Origin: Avena insularis | Taxonomy: Eukaryota > Streptophyta > Magnoliopsida > Poales > Poaceae | Assembly: GCA_023614405.1 (NCBI GenBank) | Contig: CM042697.1 | Coordinates: forward strand, 469,322,792 to 469,386,791 | DNA length: 64,000 bases | Direction: 5' to 3' | Part shown: positions 7,830-18,645 of the stretch, in pieces | How the letters are laid out: the number at the start of each line of letters is the position of its first letter | Numbering within the stretch: the stretch's first letter is position 1 | Program-made: the position numbers and the translations under genes | The notes under the pieces: model-generated | Seen by the model: only the letters and a program-made list of their open reading frames with translations | Told to the model about the DNA's origin: nothing | The model's database searches: none

Positions 7830-10319
7830 GATCAATCTCCACTCGTTCGAAGAACCTAGAAATCCGGACCTTTTTCCGGCCGGACGGCGCAAGTTTTCGG
7901 CCTGGTTACGCCCAGTTTCCACTCGGCTACCCAGGCCGAGTACGCAGGCGGACACAAAACAGCTATATATTTGAATCTGCATATTTTCCGCCAGCGAGTG
8001 GTCGGCCACAAGGTGTTCGCAGATGCGCCTACAAGTTCGGCGACATATTTTTATTACATAACAGGGGAAACAACTCTCAGTCGTCGATGGGGATGGGCTC
8101 CTGCGGCGCGGCCGACGCGGCGTTGTCGTCCATCTCGCTGGTGAAGGCCCCCGGGTTGGAGGAAGTCGAAGCAGAGCTCGGCGTGGGAGCGTTCGGCGCT
8201 GGCACGTTTGGCGCAGAGGAAGGGGAAGCCGTGGTCATGCCCTCCAGGATGGCCTGACGTTGCGCCATGTACCAGGCCTTGACCGGCGAGCTCATCTTCG
8301 ACGTGTCCTCGCCGCCCATGAGAAACTTGAGGTTCGTGTGGCGCTTCTTGGCGGCGTAGTTGGCCTTCTTCTCGGCGAGGCTGGCTTTCTTCTCGGCGAG
8401 GTTGGCCTTGATTAGGGCCACATTTTACCCTTGTGTCTCGATCAGCTTCTTCCAGCGCTCCTTGCTCTTCTCAGCCCTCTTCTCGGCATGCGCCCTCGTG
8501 TCGGCGAGGCATTTCTCGATCGAAGCCTGGAGACGCTCGGCGGGAGGCCCGGCGGCCTTGAGCATCTTCGCCTTCTTCTGGCCGAGCTCAGGTCTTCCTT
8601 CGCTGGCATCAGCGGCCGGGGCCTCGGGATTGTAGACATCGTCTTTGTTCTTGGAGAGACACAGGCAAGTGTCCCGCCACTTCTCGCAATGCTCGATTTT
8701 CTCGAAGAAATGATGGAATTTGAACTCCATCTTCATGTCCTCTCGAAACAGAGCAAGTGCATGACGCAGCTACAAAATGAAAGTGTGTCAAATTTTCCAT
8801 GTTCGCGAGTGTGTCAAGAGAGTGCATGACAAAGATAGTGTTCGCGAGTACCTTGTTGTCCATGTTCTCCCTACTTGCTTGTGTGTGGTCGACTTCTTCC
8901 ATGCAGCTGTGCCCCTTGCTGCACGCAGTTTGGATGATCGCCTAGTGGTTTGTTATTGCCTTCTCCCCTCGCTCCATGTGGATCTTGCGATACTTTGGGT
9001 CGCACATGCTTCGCTCGTCGAATGCTGCCTTCACGCGCCGCCAATAATTGTCAGAATTTTGGTTCGCACCCGTTATTGGATCTATGCTCACCGTCTTTCA
9101 TGCTTCGGCGAGGCAGGTCTCCTCGGCCACGGTCCATTTGAGCCGAGCATCCGCCGAAGTTCCCGGCTTCTTCTTCCCCTTCTTGCCTTCCGCCTCAGTC
9201 TCGGCGTCCTCTGGATGCGTCTGCTCGGCCTGGGTCTCCTCGGCATCGACGTCGGCGAGGTCCTGGGACTCGATATCGTGCTCGGCATCGGCCTGGGTCT
9301 GCTCTTCCATGAAGAAGGAGGGGTGGTTCGTCGCCGAGCCTGTTGCGATCAGGTCCTCCATGTACGCCTCGGCCGTCATGCCGGCCGGAAGGGCGCCCGG
9401 CATTCCGCCGAACAGGTTGCGCGCGTCGGCCTCGCCGAAGACCGAGCTTCCGCCGAAGGGCAGCGGCCCGCGGCGCAGAGCGGGGCTTGCGTACGTCGGA
9501 GAGGCGGAGTGGGGGATGTTGATGTCGATGGCGAAGGCCGAATGAGGGTGCGGCACCGGGCAGGGGAAGAGCACGTTGGGGTTGAAACCGCCGTCGAACT
9601 CCGGCGACGAGGAGTGCCTCTGCCGAGCAGCCGTCTGGCTCTCCTAGAAGCTGGCCGGAGAGATCGGCGAAGCCGTGGCGGCGAGCCTTCGCATAGCTCC
9701 CCGGTGTGGGTAGATGCGCGGCCATCAACGTCGAACGCGTTGCCGCCGCCTGCTTCGCCTTCACCGTCGCCTGTTCTTCCGCCGCTGCCTTCACCATCGC
9801 CTTCTCCTCCTCCGCTTGCTGTTGCCGGAGCTTCGCCCTCTCCTTCCTGTCCTTCCGCTTGGCCGACGAGATCTGCCTGGCGTGCTCCATCTTCTCCCAC
9901 TTTGCCGAGGACATGCTCTCCGGTTTGGTCGGCGGCGCTCTCGGCTTCCTCGCCTTCTTCTCCGTCGGACCCTCGCCGAGGATCGATCTGGGTTGGACGA
10001 AACTCTTGGGCGGCATGTCGGCCGCGGTGATCGGCGGAGCTTCGGGGGTGGGGGAATGGGGAAGAAAGGCGGGAGGGGGAAGAAAAGGGCGGGGAGCTCG
10101 GCGAATTGGCGGGAGTGGTGCCTTCTCTCGCCGATAGAGCTGGCTCACGCTCTTTTTCGCTGAGTCCGGCGTTCCCAGGATGTATCTAAGATCCTGAGTA
10201 GGCCGGACCAAAACACGCCGAAATCCGGACAAAAACAGGTCCCTAAATACCGATTTTCGGCGTTCGGACCAAAATTCAACATCTATACCGGCGTTCTGGA
10301 TAGGCGAGTGGAGATGCTC
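7830..10319 (-). mobile_element. PIF/Harbinger-like element with broken Myb/NAM-associated gene
   Basis: The ends share the inverted word ATCTCCACTCG (left gatcaatctccactcg; right, inverted, gagcatctccactcg), the GAGCATCTCCA-type terminus of grass PIF/Harbinger-like elements. No clear 3-bp target duplication is visible. The body carries one minus-strand gene (8077-10016) and no DDE transposase. It sits directly beside the Stowaway-ended element, inside the duplicated arm. Confidence 0.6.
8077..10016 (-). pseudogene. Transposon-associated Myb/SANT-like plus NAM-associated-domain protein, broken
   Basis: The start is an ATG at 10016 (MPPKSF...), followed by a basic/coiled stretch (AKRKDRKERAKLRQQQAEEE). 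After a frameshift near 9660 and a stop near 9643 the gene continues through an acidic region into WTVAEETCLAEA. The Myb/SANT-like part then goes on through ...[19 protein letters not shown] with two Trp-to-stop changes (near 9098 and 8950). A likely intron lies at about 8850-8755. The last exon (8736-8077) encodes [16 protein letters not shown] and a Lys/Ala-rich coiled region typical of the NAM-associated C-terminal family, with one in-frame TAA at 8425-8427. In PIF/Harbinger elements a Myb-like protein partners the transposase. At least four disabling changes make this a pseudogene. Confidence 0.65.
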
Positions 10320-10983
10320 TCATGTACAGTGCGCCCGTTCCGGGCCGGACCCAGAGCACGCGGGCGCGGGGCTGCGGCCGGCCGCTAGCTGTGGGGGGCT
10401 CAACAGCTAGACAACCTCGTCTCCCGTTCACTCGTGTCGGGTACGTACGTGCTCCTGCTGCATGCCTTTCTCGTCATCTCCGCCGAGGATTGCCGGTAGC
10501 CTTTCCGACGCGCAGATACGTATGCGCTGTCTTTCTGCACCCGACTACAGAGCAAGTATCGAGATGCTAAAATGGCCACGTCGATGCATGGGTCGAAACT
10601 ACGATTGTTCTGAAAAAATACGATATATTGGGGCACCGTCGTCTGCGACTCTGGGTCGACGACAGATCTTGCGCGCGCATGATCGCCTCGGGAGCTGCGC
10701 GCCCCTTTCCGAGGCCAATCGAGGTCTCGGTCAACAGACCACATGGAGTGGCTGGGAGACTGTGATTTACATGGGCAGCTGCTGCATGGCAGCCTGGCAG
10801 GTTCTCCAAACGAGCACACCACGTGGACGCATCATGCATCGACTGATCTCGCCACACAACCTTTTTTCCTTTCCGATCCTGTGCGCCCGTGAGACGTGAC
10901 TGGCGTCCAGGCAGGCACTGACACGGCAGCCTACTCTACAAGTAGGATAGCGCCGGCCCTCGTAGGTTGGTATAGGCCGGTAA

Positions 10984-12132
10984 CAAGACATATAGCTCGA
11001 GGCTCGGCTCAGAGGTTGAATAAGTCAAACCTAAAATCTGGAACTCAGGCTCAACGCTTTATAAATTAGCTCGATCAAGCTCGCAAGCCGGCTCGAAGGC
11101 TCGGTATAACTAAAAAATTCGTCATGACCTTTGCAAAAATTGAATTCATAATTATGATCAACAATTCATCATGAATACATGCATATCATAGTATACCAAG
11201 ATTCAGAAAGTACACATGGTGATAACAAGTGCACACGACACAAGTTCACAACATAAACGTCCATTCCAGTATATAGATAGTGTCATACATCACAAACACA
11301 AACATACAATGATAGTGGCATACATCATAAACACAAACACATGCACTTGGTTCGACAAGTAGAAGATGTGAGCCCAAAAGAACCATCATCTCGATCATTT
11401 CATCTTCCTCCATCCTTGTTGCATGTTGATTCTGCAGCACACAAATAAAAGAAAATCACATTCACTCTATTTTAAGCATAATAAGCATGACACCCAAATT
11501 CGTTTAACTAATGAAATACAAAACATTGTAGGAGATCATTACAGAAGCATTAGTACTAAAAAATAAAACAGCCCAAGCAAGAAGGATGAGGAATAGGCCT
11601 AATGAGAAATTACAGATGTAGGGGAGATGCTCACTTGCTATGGTTGCTCAGAAGCACTGCTGCCGGAGTAGAGAGGCCGGTGTGGCGGACCGGCGAAGGG
11701 GCGGAGGGCCAACGGCCAGCTTAAGCGGAAGGTTATTCTCCGCGTGATACCAAGGGAAGGGGAGGGGAACGGGTTCAGGAGGGGTAAGGGCAAGGGAGTG
11801 GAGCCATGGAGGAGCACCTCGGTCTTGGGGCTGTCGGCGGTGGCCGACGACGGGCGGCGTGCCGTGGGAGTGTTGGCGGCGCGAGATGGGGGCGAGCGCA
11901 CTCGGGGTCGGGCTCAAGAGCCAGCAACATGCACGGGACGAAAAGTGGGGTGGGTCGGGCTCGTGGGGGAAGGGAAAGGGGTATCGACTCAATTAGGTTT
12001 CCGGCTCGACGAGCCGTTCGAGCGAGTCGCGAGCCCTCTTTTTAACATATTTTTAGCACCATAACGAGCTTGGGTTCGGCTCGAGTTTTACCAAGCATGG
12101 TCGAGCCGGCTCGGGTTGATTTCACGACTAGG
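10984..12132. mobile_element. hAT-like element, relative of 41810-42932
   Basis: This stretch interrupts the duplicated arm: taggccggtaac is present on both sides, while the other arm (near 40765) has it once and continues straight into the homologue of the right flank. Interior words (gctcgaggctcgg, gagccggctcgggtt, and a GC-rich ATGGAGGAGCACCT block near 11804) are shared with the clearer hAT-like element at 41810-42932. The TAGGGGTGGA terminus itself is not preserved here. No transposase is visible. Confidence 0.55.
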
Positions 12133-12250
12133 CCGGTAACCGTGTTGCTGGCGTGTGCGGGTGATTGTCACTCTGTCCGAAGCAGCTGCAGAGTCTATGG
12201 GTGGTGTGTACGTTACCGACGGGGTTGGATACTTTTAGAGAGGCCGGGAT

Positions 12251-12431
12251 GGTCCAATACAACCCCCCTCCCCCAAACTTAAGGGCATAATCATCTTTTC
12301 ATTATTTACTAATTATTCTAATTTAATTAGCTGTCCAAGACGGACAGCTAATTAAATTAAAATAATTAGTAATTAATGAAAAAGACAACCGTGCCGCTAA
12401 GTTTGGGTAAGAGGGGGGTTGTACTGGATCA
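12251..12431. mobile_element. Foldback MITE, near-perfect hairpin
   Basis: The left half (ggtccaatacaaccccc ... tttaattagctgtcc) is the inverted complement of the right half (ggacagctaattaaa ... ggggttgtactggatc) over about 80 bp, with a loop of only a few bases. A transcript would form a long hairpin, the kind of structure that feeds small-RNA production. The family is not assigned and no obvious target duplication was found. Confidence 0.65.
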
Positions 12432-12439
12432 AGCCTCAG

Positions 12440-13390
12440 CTAAGAAACTACATAAAAAGAAGGAAGAAGTCCAGTCCACTGGCACATATTTCATCAAGGG
12501 CGCATAAAAAATTTAGCGATTCAAACTGAAATGTTTATGTTTTGGCAATTTCTGTCATGGGTGTACTTGCTGAAAATGAGTCATATGTCCAGTTTAAATT
12601 TGATACGTCTTACGGTTTTGTTTCTCGGGTGTGTAAAGATCATATTAACATGACGACAGGCTTGATATACAGCGCGCCAATCCATTAACTGTTTGAAAGT
12701 TCAATCACAATGTTTTGATTTGTTCAGTTACTTGTACACGGTTTTGATTGTGCTGCTATGTGGCTTGATAGCATAATGTAGTACTATAAAAAATCAAGCC
12801 ATAACAGATAGAGATATCCAATAGATATCGTATAACACTTCAGGGCGTGTTTAGTTACCTACAGCCCTTTTTCATCTCCCTAGGGCGAGCTCTTGGGGGC
12901 ATGGCCATGGAGAGAGGAGTCTAAATCATGTTATCCAATTTGTTTGATTGCCTTGGTCGCATAGTTGGCTACATAGAAGTATCGTTGATTGGTTAACTAC
13001 ATCTACTTTGCTGGCCCATCAACAACCACACTAACCCCAAGGCTAAACACACTTGTCTCACACCACCATGGTTAGCAGCCATGTGCGATAGAGTGGTGGA
13101 GGCGGCTGGGAAGTAGAACGTCAGTGGGGATAGAAGCCATCTTAGGGTGCCTTTGTGGGAGCACGGCACAGTGGCGGCGCTCCGGTTCCTGGAGTAGGCG
13201 CCTGTCCTCAGCTTTTCGGTCGTCATGTGGTGCTTACTATCGCTTGCCGTGGTCAAATCTAACAAAACTGGCAAAAATCGGCCAAAAAAACTTCAACTTT
13301 AACCATGATTCTAAGAAGATACGGTTTATCGTGACGAAAATGGAAACTCAGATTTTTCTTTACCATGACCAAATGTGACCCACAGATTCT
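12440..13390 (+). repeat. Segment repeated inverted at 60660-61790
   Basis: The stretch runs colinear with the reverse complement of 61790-60660 through ggaagaagt..ccactggcac, cacaatgttttgat, gtgtttagttacctacagccc, gcgagctcttgggggcatgg, and the block around tccaatttgtttgattgcc. Its first half (to about 12800) also matches 30760-31450. No gene is recognised; small open frames here differ between copies. Confidence 0.8.
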
Positions 13391-13539
13391 AAAACTTCTT
13401 GTATTCTAAACTGGATCGAGAAGCTATTTTTACAAGCAATGTGGGTTCCAGCTAAAGATCACCTTGTACATAGGTGATGACCTTACCATGTTTTGAATCA
13501 CTGACATGTCCATTTAACATCTAACCCATCAGATTTTCT

Positions 13540-15216
13540 CTCTCCCTCTCATGTTTTTAAGAAAACCGCTCACGATCAGCCGGAGGCTCGCTTCCTCCGG
13601 TCTCTGGACGCGACGCGTGTCCCCGTAAGGGCCTCGGTGGACCAACTCCACGATGCTTATCCCCATCGTTTGGTTTCTTCTCTAAACTCTTCACGGCCAA
13701 AAAAATCCCCGCCGCTGCCCGCACTGTTCCCTCCCTTCCGTCGTTGGAGCGCCTCCACCCGACGCGGCCGGAGCGCCTCCACCGCCTCCAGACGAAGCTC
13801 ACTGCCACACCTACCAGATGCTTTCCCATGTGCTCGCCTATCCATGGACGTCGGCGAGCTCCTCACCGGTGAGCCCGTCGACCCCTGATGTGCCACTGCC
13901 ACACCCGTCGTCTAGTACTCTGCCCCCCGTTCCATTCCCCATCCCCAATCCTCTATTTCTCCTACCTCCCGTGAGAGCCGTGAGAATCCTCGGCCCATCC
14001 CCAATCCCACGATGCGGCGTAACTGCAAACCCTGACCTCGAGCGGCAGTCGGGTGCTGCGATGCTACAAACAGAAATCGGTGGTGCTACCAGCAGTTGTC
14101 GGTGGTGTCTCAAGCGGATGAGGGCAGAGCTCCGGCGAGCGGCAGTTGCTGCCTATCTTGGGCGGTATTGCTACAATCGGCAACCGGTGGTGCTACCAAT
14201 AGTTGTCCGTGGTGCTGCAATAGGAAGAAGGCAGAGCTCCGACGAGGGCGGTGCTGCGAGGTGGCGATTTTTTGTATAATATTTTTGCTACATACTTTAT
14301 GTGATTTTTCTATAATAGTACGTAAATTCTGCAACTAGGTCTCCAGTGGTGTCTCCGGCGAACTAGTTTTTGCTATAATAACACATTTTTTGCTACAATC
14401 AATTCTCTTGTTTTGCTACAAATAGTTCAAAGCTTTTGCTACAACGTCTCCGACGAGTCTCCGGCGAGGTCGGTTTTGCTACGATAGACTATAATTTTAG
14501 CAAAAATATATCATATTTTTTGCTTCAATCACACTTAGTTCAGCTACGTTCGCGTTGTATGGAGGAAAAGTAGGTTTTATGTGAAAACCCTTTTTTGCTG
14601 CAAACAATACAAATGAAACGTTTTTTTTTTTTGCTCCATTCGTGCTTTTCGGAAACAAAAGCGGAATTTATGTGGAAACCAGTTTTTGCTCCAAATGATA
14701 CAAATGAAACTTTTTTTTGCTGCTTTGTGCTTTATTGAAGAAAAGCGGGATGAAAGAAATCTAATTCTACACGTGTCACGCTCTCGACCTAGGATCGGGG
14801 AGGAAACGCTCAGCGCTGCCCTTTTTTTAAACTGTTTTCCGCCGTCATTTGTGGAGCAGTTGTGCTCGAGGCCTAGCCCAATTTTTTTTTGGGGCTTGTT
14901 TGATTGGACTGGGCATATCTCGCATTTTGAGTTTCAGCTCAATCTTAGTCATGACGACCCACACTCGTCGTAGCCCATCCCAACAATTCTTCCCATCCAT
15001 CAGTTCAGCCTCCATTGCCTGCAGCCGCTGTAGCGCTGCATCGCTGAATCGCAGCAGAATCCAGCTCCCACTCGTCGCTGCCGTTTTGCTCCCCCTTCCC
15101 ACCTGCAACAAAATATCTTCAATCAGCCACACAGTGTTGCTGCTCCTGCTTCGTGTCGCCTTGCATTTTGACTTGCCACGATGCAGCCTACCGTTCCCCT
15201 AGCCAAGTCAAGACAA
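13540..15216 (+). other. GC-rich block followed by 'tttttgctaca' repeats; unassigned
   Basis: 13560-14050 is GC-rich and exon-like with a short plus frame (13637-13888) of no known family. Two imperfect tandem units of about 110 bp follow (about 14056-14165 and 14166-14270; shared words ggtggtgctacca and gcagagctccg). Then come many tttttgctacaa words to about 14720. The arrangement resembles a non-autonomous DNA transposon with exon-like content, but no convincing termini were found. From 14830 to 15216 nothing is recognised. Confidence 0.3.
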
Positions 15217-15527
15217 GGGCATCTCCACCGGGCAACCCATGTGGCCGCCCTAAACACCCCGTTTCTGCCCGTTTGGATCGGGCTGGGTCAAGGTCCGAAC
15301 TGGCCGGCCAGCCGTGCCCAGCGGCCTGACCCATCTGTCTGTCTTGCTTTCGCTGTCACCACTTGACACCCTCGCGATGAGACTTTAATGACGACGCAAC
15401 GTCGGCTATCAGCGTCAGCCACTTCCTGTCCCCCGGCGTTTCCTGTCGTCGTTCCACGCGGGCGCCTCGTTTTCCGTGGCTAGAAAACTTCCCGTGTCTC
15501 CTAGGCCGTTTTCCGTCTTCGCCGCGG

Positions 15528-15537
15528 TCTATAAAAG
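15528..15537 (+). promoter_or_regulatory. TATA box of the transposon gene
   Basis: tctataaaag lies about 85 bp before the ATG at 15618, in a GC-rich setting, with a plausible start site about 30 bp downstream. Confidence 0.5.
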
Positions 15538-15617
15538 ACGGCCGTCGACGCGGAAGAGACAACTAGCCCAAAGCAAGAGCAAACCAGTAGCTGAAAAAGC
15601 GCCAGCCACCAGCATCC

Positions 15618-16271
15618 ATGCCTCTTCGCAAGATCACCAACTGGACCAAGATTCGGGAGATGTGCCGCACCCGCTTCCCAGAGGTGGAGGCCGACGAGGT
15701 CCATCTCGAGGTCACATTGTTGGCCAGGCGCATGAGCGAGGCGCGGGTGTTCGCCTTTGATAAATAAGGCCATGTCGTCGAGTTGGCGCTGGAGCGGGTG
15801 GTGGAGGCGACCTCCACGTTAGCCGCCCGCGACATACACCACGTCGCCAACAAGAAGGCGGTGGCCTTGGAGGCCGCATCAATAGCTCTCCGTGAGATCC
15901 ACCATGAGGCGGCCATGACCATGCTAGAGGGGGTGGCCAAGGAGGTCGCCAAGGTCGCCGTCCGCGAGCTCCGCCATGCCGCCAAAATGCGCAGCGACGC
16001 GGAATAGGAGCAGCGCGAGCACGTCACCGACTCGACGGTGGAGGAGGAGCGCGTGGCTATGGCCGCTGAGACAGCGGCCGCATGTGCCCTCATCAACGGC
16101 AACGAGATGGAGGTGGTGGAGGACGACGACGAGGAGGAGGAGATGGATCAGCTGGAGGAGGAGGGGGAGGCGGCCATCGCCATCACCGTGCAGATCGCGC
16201 AGGCGCTGGGCTTCGACCCCAATGGTGCTCCGATTTCGGCTCCGGCTCTGTTGGAATTTTGGCCTAAATAG
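15618..16271 (+). pseudogene. Transposon-associated protein of unknown family, two in-frame stops
   Basis: A single frame runs from the ATG at 15618 (MPLRKITNWTKIREMC...) and is broken by TAA at 15765-15767 and TAG at 16005-16007. The part between the stops is helical and repetitive, with heptad-like Ala/Leu/His/Glu spacing. The part after 16038 has an acidic stretch (DDDEEEEMDQLEEEGE). Sequence after about 16247 belongs to an inserted LTR element, so the true C terminus is lost or lies beyond 27988. The TATA box and clear ATG context support a once-expressed gene. No known domain is recognised and the function is unknown. Confidence 0.45.
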
Positions 16272-16489
16272 CCCAGCCCATTTTCCATTCTAATAATTCC
16301 TAAAAATCCTAGAGGCCCATTCATGCATGGCAAGAGGTGGAACAAATATTTAGTCCCACATTGCTAGTTTAAGGAGGTTTGCACCAGCTTATAAGGGAGG
16401 CTCTCCTACCACTTGGTAAAAGGATGAGAAGGAGAAGGAGAGAGTCCCACACACGCGTTCCTCTTTCGCCGCCTACCTCGCCTCACATT
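16248..16489 (+). mobile_element. Truncated LTR fragment (TGTTGGAATTTTGG...)
   Basis: The stretch begins with TG after coding sequence of the host transposon. It contains a TATA-like cttataaggg near 16389 and a transcribed-looking GA-rich leader, as in an LTR read in the plus direction. It stops abruptly where gag sequence of the oppositely oriented Gypsy begins (about 16490). No partner LTR is present, so its class is uncertain. Confidence 0.4.
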
Positions 16490-17458
16490 TTTGTAGGAGT
16501 TTCCATAGGTATTACCATTATTAGAAGGATAAGGCCTATAATTGTTGTTACTACCAAAATTATTCCTATAGGCATTGTTGTTGATATTGTTGTTTCTAAT
16601 GAAGTTCACATCAACTTGCTCTTCTTGAGCAACCAAAGAGGCTAAGGGAACATTGTTTTCTTGAGCAACCAAAGAGGCTAAGGGAACATTGTTTGGATCT
16701 AAAGGAGCTTTCCTATTAACAAGCATAGCCATAATACCATTAATCTTATTACTCAAAGAAGAAGTTTTTTCAACAGAATTTACCTTCTTACCATGTGGAG
16801 CTCTCTCAGTGTGCCATTTAGAATAATTAACCATCATATTATCAAGGAGTTTTGTTGCAGCACCCAAGGTGATGGTCATAAAGGTACCTCCAGCAGCTGA
16901 TTCCAACAGGTTTTTTGAAGAGAAGTTCAAACCTGCATAAAAAGTCTGAATAATCATGCAAGCAGTAAGTCAATGAGTAGGACAATTATTAACCAAAGAT
17001 TTCATTTTTTCCCAAGCTTGAGAAACATGATCATTATCAAGTTATTTAAATTTCATAATGTCACTTCTCATAGATATAATCTTAGCATGAGGGTAGTACT
17101 TTCCAATAAAAGCATCGTTGCACTTAATCCAAAAATCAATACTATTTCTAGGCAAGGATAGCAACCATTCTTTAGCTTTTCCCCTCAAGGAGAAAATAAA
17201 CAACTTGAGCTTAATAATATCTCCATCTACATCCTTATAATTTTGCATCTCACAAAGTTCAATAAAGTTATTGAGATGGGCAGCAGCATCATCAGAACTA
17301 GCACCAGAAAATTTCTCACTCATCACAAGATCCAACAAAGCAGGCTTAATTTCATAAAAGGTAGCATCAGGAGCAGGTGGAGCAATAGGAGTTTTAAGGA
17401 AATCATTGTTGTTTGTGCTAGTGAAGTCACACAACTTGGTGTTCTCAGCCGAGTTCAT
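16490..17458 (-). pseudogene. Gypsy gag fragment
   Basis: The ATG at 17458 opens MNSAENTKLCDF. The capsid-like part contains FSGASSDDAAAHLNNFIELC, LRGKAKEWLLSLP and WEKMKSLVNNC, a Retrotrans_gag pattern. Two stops interrupt it (TAA at 17042-17044 and a TGA near 16966). The Asn-rich tail carries a 36-bp tandem duplication (NNVPLASLVAQE twice, about 16612-16690). The frame ends at the junction near 16490, before any zinc knuckle or protease. Confidence 0.75.
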
Positions 17459-18640
17459 TTTGGCAAAAGTGGAGCAAGCCAAAAACAACAACAACTAGAG
17501 CAGGAACTATTTTTTTTGTGTTTTTGATAAGAGAAACCAAACCAAACTAAACTATTTTTTTGGAGTTTTTGATAAAAATAAGCAAACAAAACAAAGCAAA
17601 AAAAAACTAAGCAAACTAAAAACAAAGTAAAGAGAAAGGTTGAGGAGGACTCCCCTTGTGAAGACGTCCTTAGCCTCCCCGGCAACAGCGCCAGGAAAAG
17701 TCTCGATGGCGCTGCGTCAACATGGAGCGATTCGTTGGAAAACCCCAAGAGCAAGGTATGATGCAGCACAGTAGCAAGTTTTCCCTCAGTAAGAAATCGA
17801 GGTTATCGAACCAGTAGGAGGAAGGAAACGTCCCAAAGGTGTTGCAAGCAACATGGAAACCTGCATAACACAAACTCAAGACTTTGCCCCAACTAACAGT
17901 GAGGTTGTCAATCTCACCGGTTGCTGTAACAAAGGATTAACTATATGGTGTGGAAGGTGATGATAGTTTGCAGGAAATAAACAGTAACAGTGGAAGATAT
18001 ATCAATGGTAAAGATTGTACAAGGGTCTATAGTTCACTAGAGGTGTCAACAAATTACAACGGGGCAATTGACAAGACTGTGCAAGGCATAACAATGCAAT
18101 ACAAGACATAAAGATCCTATGAGATTCGATTGGGCAATACAACAATTTATATAGACTGCCATCCAACTGCATCTATGACTAGAAGTCTACCTTTGGGTTA
18201 TCATACGAACCCCCTCCAGTATTAAGTTGCAAGCAACAGACAACTGCTTTAAGCAAAGTGTGTAAGGTAAACAATCCACTTGTTCCATGAACAATAGACC
18301 GTTGTTTTCCCCCTAGTGGAAATAGCACATCTAGAACCTTAAAGATTTTTGTCACTTCCCTTGATTAAATAGAGGTATGAACCCATTATCGAGCATAAAT
18401 ACCCCCTCTTGAAGTCACTAGCAACTACTTGGCCAAGATAGCTACTAACAGCGAAGAGCATGCAAGATCACAAACAACACAGACATGATAGAATCAACAA
18501 GACAAAACCATTAATCAATCTAACATAGTAATCTCAATATCCATCGAATCCCTGCAAATACAACATGCATGATTACAAATAGATGAGATCTTGATCATGA
18601 ACGGAGCTCACACGATCTAGACATGAAAGCACAAGAAGGA

Positions 18641-18645
18641 GATAC
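18641..18645 (+). repeat. 5-bp target duplication of the Copia (GATAC), left
   Basis: gatac precedes the 5' LTR and follows the 3' LTR at 27402-27406, as expected for LTR-retrotransposon integration into the Gypsy LTR. Confidence 0.85.

Larger units (their letters stand above)
7060..12235 (+). repeat. Segmental inverted duplication, arm 1 (interrupted)
   Basis: Host blocks 7060-7157, about 10340-10983 and about 12133-12235 match, in order and in inverted orientation, the stretch 40655-41760. Landmarks are cctcgtccgtacggcacc, the block around ctcgtctcccgttcactcgtg, tgcatgcctttctcgtcatc, and ctctgtccgaagcagctgc. The intervening elements (7160-7815, 7830-10319 and 10984-12132) are absent from the other arm, which therefore shows the empty sites. 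Small open frames in this region are not conserved between the arms. Confidence 0.8.

Noticed and set aside
16612..16690. 36-bp direct repeat as a regulatory array
   Set aside because: It lies inside gag and encodes a duplicated 12-residue peptide, so a coding slippage event is simpler.
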